From the NCBI RefSeq assembly GCF_021725675.1, contig NZ_JAKJPO010000003.1, positions 547,631 through 611,630 on the forward strand: a stretch of 64,000 nt of DNA. The letters are read 5' to 3'. The stretch comes from Marilutibacter chinensis. Lineage in GTDB: Bacteria > Pseudomonadota > Gammaproteobacteria > Xanthomonadales > Xanthomonadaceae. The position numbers and the translations under genes are program-made. Every line of letters starts with the position of its first letter. The first letter of the stretch is position 1. Positions 57,438 through 64,000 of this stretch are shown here, piece after piece. Under the pieces are notes generated by a model. It ran no database searches and was not told where the DNA came from. It saw nothing but the letters and a program-made list of their open reading frames with translations.

Positions 57438-59378
57438 ATGATGAAGTCCGTCGTTTTCCGGTCCCATCCGCTTGCCTTCGCCCTGATCGTCTCGCTGGGC
57501 CTCGCCTCGCCCGGCTTCGCCGCCGAGCCCGCCGCAGGCAAGCCCGTTCCGGTCCGCATCGCCGCGCAACGTGACGCTCAGATCAGCCTGCATGGCCGCA
57601 TCGGCGCGGCGGCGGCGGGCACGCAGCGCGCAACTGTCATCCGTACCCCGGATGCCGCCTTCATCAAGGTGCACTTCGATCACTTCTCGCTGCCCGACGG
57701 CGTCACCCTCGAGGTCGCCAGTCCCGACGGCAGCGAGGTCTATCGCTACAGCGCCGATCACCGCGACGCCCACACCGTCGACGAGACGCTCGGCCAGAAT
57801 GGAGTGAACAGCTTCTCGGCGATGTCGATCGGCGGACCTGTGGCGGTGCTGCGCCTGGTCGGCAGCGCGAACGAGCCATGGACCGCACGGCACGGCGTGG
57901 TGGTTTCCCGCTATCTGGAAGGCTATCCGGAGGAAATGCTTCCCGAGCTGCAGGACAGCGGTCTGCTCACGCCGTCGACCGACGTTGGCACGACCTCGAT
58001 CTGCGGCAGCGACGACAAGCGCCCGGTCGCCTGCTACGTCAGCAGCGACCCGGACGCCTACGATCGTTCGCGCCCGGTCGGCCGCATGCTCAGCAGCAGC
58101 GGCAGCCTGTGCACGGTATGGCGCGTCGGACCCGACAATCGCCTGTTCACCAACAATCACTGCATATCGACCAGTTCCGGCGTGTCCGGCGCCGAGTTCT
58201 GGTTCAACTACCAGCAGGCCAGCTGCAGCGGCAGCACCGGTGCGCCGGTCACCAAGGTCACCGGCAGCCAGATGCTGAAGACCGACGCCGCGCTCGACTA
58301 CACGCTGTTCACCGTCAACAACTTCGCCACGCTGGAGCCGTTCGGCTATCTCGGCCTCGACATCGATCCGGTCTCCGTCGGCGACGGGATGTACATCGCC
58401 CAGCATCCGGGCGGCCGCATGAAGGAGCTGGGCGTGATGGACGGCAGCGCCGCCTGTGCGGTCAAGTCGACCACCGCCGACGGCACCAGCGGCGACCCCG
58501 GCAGCGACATCGGCTACACCTGCGACACCGAAGGCGGCAGCTCGGGATCGCCGGTGATCTCGCGCGACAGCCACAAGGTGATCGCGTTGCATCATCTGGG
58601 CGGCTGCAACAACGAAGGCGCGAAGATCTCGCGGATATGGCCGCAGGTCGCGACCTATTTCAACAACCAGGTGCCCGACGGCGACGACGGCGGCACGACC
58701 CCTCCACCGCCCGACGACGAACTGACGCCGGGCGTCCCGGTGACCGGGCTGGCCGCCAGCACCGGCAACGACATCACCTACACGATGGAAGTGCCGGCCG
58801 GCGCCTCCAATCTCGCCTTCGACATCTCCGGCGGCACGGGTGATGCCGACCTCTATGTCCGGTTCGGCAGCGCACCGACCGACGGCAGCTACGATTGCCG
58901 GCCCTACCTCAACGGCAACATCGAGACCTGCAGCTTCGCCAGCCCGCAGGCCGGCACATGGCATGTCCGGATCAAGGCCTACTCCAGCTTCTCCGGCGTC
59001 AGCCTGGTCGGCGACTACGGCACCGGCGGCGGCGGTACCCAGACCTACAGCAACACCAGCGACTACACGATCAGCGACAACGCCACCGTCGAGAGCCCGA
59101 TCACGGTGTCCGGCCGCAGCGGCAACGCGCCCGGCAACGCCTCGGTCGACGTCGACATCCGCCACACCTACAAGGGTGACCTGCGGGTCGACGTGGTCGC
59201 GCCGGACGGCAGCGTCTACAACCTCCACAACCGCAGCGGCGGCAGCACCGACAACGTGATCGGCACCTACACGCTGGACTTGTCCAGCGAACCGCTCAAC
59301 GGCACCTGGAAGCTGCGGGTCAACGACAACGCCAACCAGGACACCGGCTACATCAACAGCTGGAGCCTGACCTTCTGA
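57438..59378 (+). CDS. Secreted S1 serine peptidase (lysyl-endopeptidase-like) with PPC and P domains
   Basis: A 646-residue secreted protein. Signal peptide (LAFALIVSLGLASPGFAAE), propeptide, then a trypsin-like domain (about 160-410) with catalytic H241 (FTNNHCIS), an Asp in the DAALDYTLFTV stretch and S369 (GGSSGSP). Cysteines around the domain suggest disulfides. A Pro/Asp-rich linker leads to a PPC domain (about 440-530; [16 protein letters not shown]) and a C-terminal P domain (560-646; HTYKGDLRVDVVAPDGS). Exported by Sec and probably type II secretion. Start could be the first or second ATG (57438/57441). Confidence 0.88.
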   Translation: MMKSVVFRSHPLAFALIVSLGLASPGFAAEPAAGKPVPVRIAAQRDAQISLHGRIGAAAAGTQRATVIRTPDAAFIKVHFDHFSLPDGVTLEVASPDGSEVYRYSADHRDAHTVDETLGQNGVNSFSAMSIGGPVAVLRLVGSANEPWTARHGVVVSRYLEGYPEEMLPELQDSGLLTPSTDVGTTSICGSDDKRPVACYVSSDPDAYDRSRPVGRMLSSSGSLCTVWRVGPDNRLFTNNHCISTSSGVSGAEFWFNYQQASCSGSTGAPVTKVTGSQMLKTDAALDYTLFTVNNFATLEPFGYLGLDIDPVSVGDGMYIAQHPGGRMKELGVMDGSAACAVKSTTADGTSGDPGSDIGYTCDTEGGSSGSPVISRDSHKVIALHHLGGCNNEGAKISRIWPQVATYFNNQVPDGDDGGTTPPPPDDELTPGVPVTGLAASTGNDITYTMEVPAGASNLAFDISGGTGDADLYVRFGSAPTDGSYDCRPYLNGNIETCSFASPQAGTWHVRIKAYSSFSGVSLVGDYGTGGGGTQTYSNTSDYTISDNATVESPITVSGRSGNAPGNASVDVDIRHTYKGDLRVDVVAPDGSVYNLHNRSGGSTDNVIGTYTLDLSSEPLNGTWKLRVNDNANQDTGYINSWSLTF

Positions 59379-59448
59379 GCACGACGCTCGGGGCACGACG
59401 TTCCGGGCATGCAGCTGCGGACGTCGCGTCTCGAGCGTGACTTCATGA

Positions 59449-61920
<2,472 letters not shown>

Positions 61921-61992
61921 GCGTGGCGTCATGACCTGATCGGAACAGCGAAACCGCCGCCACGACAGCTATCGGCGGCGGGTTGCACCGGG

Positions 61993-62010
61993 GCCCGGCT
62001 TCGGCCGGGC
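61993..62010. repeat. Hairpin with UUCG loop after the M4 peptidase gene
   Basis: GCCCGGC-ttcg-GCCGGGC. A 7-bp GC-rich stem with the extra-stable UUCG tetraloop, no T-tract. May slow decay or stop transcription in the 200-bp gap. Confidence 0.45.
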
Positions 62011-62120
62011 TCCACTACTCCGGATCGCACAGGGAGATCCGACCCGGGCCATCGCGCCCGTCCCTTCCCGGATGCGGGGCACACCAGAAGACCCCGCATC
62101 CGCATCCCAGGAGCTCCGCA

Positions 62121-64000
62121 ATGCAAGGACATATTTCATCGCTTGCCCTGGTGGCCGCACTGGCCGCCAGCGGCGCCGGCCACGCGCGGACCACCGACGC
62201 CCACCACGACCACATCAGTCCGGCGCTGGCCGAACGCATCGACAGCGACCCGTTCGCACCGGTCTATGTCGTCACCTCGCAGGACAGCTACCGCACCAGC
62301 CTGGCGGCGATCGCCCGCGACCCGGCCGGACGCCGCGACAGCACCGGCAATCCGCTGGTGATATCGCGCATCCAGGCCCATCAGCTGGGCGACGCCAGCC
62401 ATCGCATCCACGCCGACGAGCATCGCTGCGGCGGCTTCTTTGCGTTCGCCAGCCAGGCCGAGGCGGAAGCCTTCCTCGCCAACGAGCGCAGCGCGCAGGC
62501 GCAGCAGACCGTGTTCGCGAGCTATACCATCGACAATCAGGACACCGTCGGCCCGTGGCTGCCGCAGGTCAGCGAGAGCCACATCCGCGCCACCATCGAT
62601 CATCTTTCCACCGGCTATCCGAACCGCTACTACGCCAGCAGCCACGGCAAGGCGGCTGCCGAATGGATCCACGACACCTGGCTCTCGTACGGAGGCGGCC
62701 GGTCCGACGTCAGCGCCGAGCTGTTCTCCTGTTCCAGCTGCTCGACCCAGCCCTCGGTGATCCTGACCATCGAAGGCAGCGACCTCGCCAACGAAGTCGT
62801 CGTGCTCGGCGGGCACCTGGATTCGATCTCCAACAGCGGAAGCGGCGAGAACATGGCCGCGCCGGGCGCCGACGACGATGCCTCCGGCATCGCGACCCTG
62901 ACCGAAGTACTGCGCGTCGCCCTTGCCGACGGATGGAAGCCGCGACGCACGGTCAAGTTCATGGGCTACGCCGCCGAGGAAGTCGGCCTGCGCGGTTCCA
63001 ACGCGATCGCGCAGTCGTTCTCGAGCCAGGGCGTGAACGTGGTCGGCGTACTGCAGTTGGACATGACCAACTATGCCAGCGGTTCCGGCGTCGACATGCA
63101 GTTGATCACCGACTACAGCAACAGCGCGCTGCAGCAGTTCGTACGCGACGTGTTCGACGAGTACCTGGCACCGCTCGGGCTGACCCGCGGCACTTATACC
63201 TGCGGATATGGCTGCTCCGATCATGCGTCCTGGACCAGCGCCGGCTATCCGGCGGCAATGATGTTCGAGGCAAGCTTCAACAACCGCCTCCACACCACCT
63301 CCGACACCCTTCCCGGCATGGGCGGCACGGCCCAGCCAAGCGTACCGCTGGCGAAGCTGGCGCTGGGCTTTCTCGGCGAGCTGGCCAAGACCGACGGCGA
63401 TACCGAACCGCCCCCGACCGGCAACACCCTGACCAAGGGCGTGCCGGTGACCGGGCTGGCGGCAAGCCAGGGCAACTGGGTCCATTACACGATGGAAGTG
63501 CCCTCCGGCGCGTCGAACCTGAGCTTCACGATCTCCGGCGGCACCGGCGATGCCGACCTGTACGTGAAGCACGGCAGCCAGCCGACCACGTCGAGCTACG
63601 ACTGCCGTCCGTACAAGAGCGGCAACAGCGAGACCTGCAGCTTCGCCTCGCCGGCGGCCGGGACCTGGCACGTGTCGCTGCGCGCGTACAGCAGCTTCTC
63701 CGGCGTCAGCCTGGTCGGCGATTACAGCACCGGCGGCGGTGGCGGCGCACAGACCTACAGCAACACCACCGACTACACGATCAACGACAACGCCACCGTC
63801 GAGAGCCCGATCAGCGTGTCAGGTCGCAGCGGCAACGCGCCGAGCAGCGCTTCGGTCGACGTCGATATCCGCCACACCTACAAGGGTGATCTGAAGGTCG
63901 ATCTGGTCGCACCGGACGGCAGCACCTACAACATCCACAACCGCAGCGGCGGCAGCGCCGACAACGTGATCGGCACCTACACGCTGAACCTGTCCAGCGA
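62121..64000 (+). CDS. Secreted M28 aminopeptidase-like metallopeptidase with PPC and P domains (3' end outside window)
   Basis: Open to the window end, 626 codons visible. Signal peptide (SSLALVAALAASGAGHA), propeptide, then M28 catalytic domain: HLDSISNSGSG and DDDASGIATLTEVLR (zinc His and bridging Asp), AAEEVGLRGS (catalytic Glu pair), LDMTNYAS and YGCSDHASWTSAGYPA (last His). A short linker leads to PPC and P domains that match the preceding gene almost exactly. Start is after a CAGGAG site. Confidence 0.92.
   Translation, partial: MQGHISSLALVAALAASGAGHARTTDAHHDHISPALAERIDSDPFAPVYVVTSQDSYRTSLAAIARDPAGRRDSTGNPLVISRIQAHQLGDASHRIHADEHRCGGFFAFASQAEAEAFLANERSAQAQQTVFASYTIDNQDTVGPWLPQVSESHIRATIDHLSTGYPNRYYASSHGKAAAEWIHDTWLSYGGGRSDVSAELFSCSSCSTQPSVILTIEGSDLANEVVVLGGHLDSISNSGSGENMAAPGADDDASGIATLTEVLRVALADGWKPRRTVKFMGYAAEEVGLRGSNAIAQSFSSQGVNVVGVLQLDMTNYASGSGVDMQLITDYSNSALQQFVRDVFDEYLAPLGLTRGTYTCGYGCSDHASWTSAGYPAAMMFEASFNNRLHTTSDTLPGMGGTAQPSVPLAKLALGFLGELAKTDGDTEPPPTGNTLTKGVPVTGLAASQGNWVHYTMEVPSGASNLSFTISGGTGDADLYVKHGSQPTTSSYDCRPYKSGNSETCSFASPAAGTWHVSLRAYSSFSGVSLVGDYSTGGGGGAQTYSNTTDYTINDNATVESPISVSGRSGNAPSSASVDVDIRHTYKGDLKVDLVAPDGSTYNIHNRSGGSADNVIGTYTLNLSS
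63451..64000 (+). repeat. PPC/P-domain tail, copy 2 of a near-identical direct repeat (cut by window end)
   Basis: Partner of the sequence at 61283-61832, offset 2168 bp. Includes the M28 gene's PPC and P domain. Identity far exceeds that of the catalytic parts and of the S1 gene's tail, so recent duplication or gene conversion is indicated. Confidence 0.85.

Overview
The window is a high-GC, gene-dense chromosomal segment, most likely from the Xanthomonadaceae/Lysobacteraceae (a Lysobacter- or Luteimonas-like gammaproteobacterium). This is inferred from the GC-rich codon use, the housekeeping set (tatABC, hemH, rdgC, ttcA, plsB, rep, tdk, mutM), an ECF sigma/Ser-Thr kinase pair, dispersed GTAGGAGCGGC-type intergenic repeats, and tandem secreted peptidases with C-terminal PPC and P domains. 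No rRNA, tRNA, CRISPR array, prophage or transposase was seen.

Layout. 1-16.8 kb is mostly housekeeping: the end of a GspE/PilB-type ATPase, a class I glutamine amidotransferase, tatABC with an RDD membrane protein, a SYLF lipid-binding protein, hemH with an alpha/beta hydrolase, a lipoprotein, a YgjP-type metallopeptidase, rdgC, ttcA, an exported acetolactate decarboxylase, plsB and a lipoprotein. 17.2-21.9 kb is a tightly coupled five-gene surface-structure operon (two related beta-rich subunits, a small exported protein, a PapD-like chaperone and an unusual usher-like outer-membrane barrel) behind two sigma-54-like -24/-12 sequences. 22-38.7 kb is mixed: e(P4) phosphatase, Rep helicase, two paralogous Sel1-like secreted proteins flanking a tandem methylglyoxal-synthase-like protein and thymidine kinase, a transmembrane Ser/Thr kinase with its ECF sigma factor, mutM, a LysR/oxidoreductase divergent pair, a CHAD protein, a fatty-acid desaturase and an EF-hand protein.

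39-57 kb is built around acetate use: ActP symporter, its DUF4212 partner, a DcaP-type porin and divergent acs, followed by a CrbR-like regulator, and further on a CrbS-like SSS-domain hybrid histidine kinase, a cNMP/CBS/DUF294 protein and a DnaQ-like exonuclease. Placed between crbR and crbS are a pepsin-family aspartic peptidase, a GNAT acetyltransferase, and a two-gene split borosin system (an OphMA-like peptide backbone N-methyltransferase followed by a 90-residue precursor peptide with an acidic tail), then a TPR-GGDEF diguanylate cyclase. The split borosin locus is the most exciting system in the window.

57.4-64 kb is a tandem array of three secreted peptidases (S1 trypsin/lysyl-endopeptidase-like, M4 thermolysin-like, M28 aminopeptidase-like), each carrying the same PPC plus P-domain tail. 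The last two tails are nearly identical at DNA level over at least 550 bp; the third gene runs off the window end.
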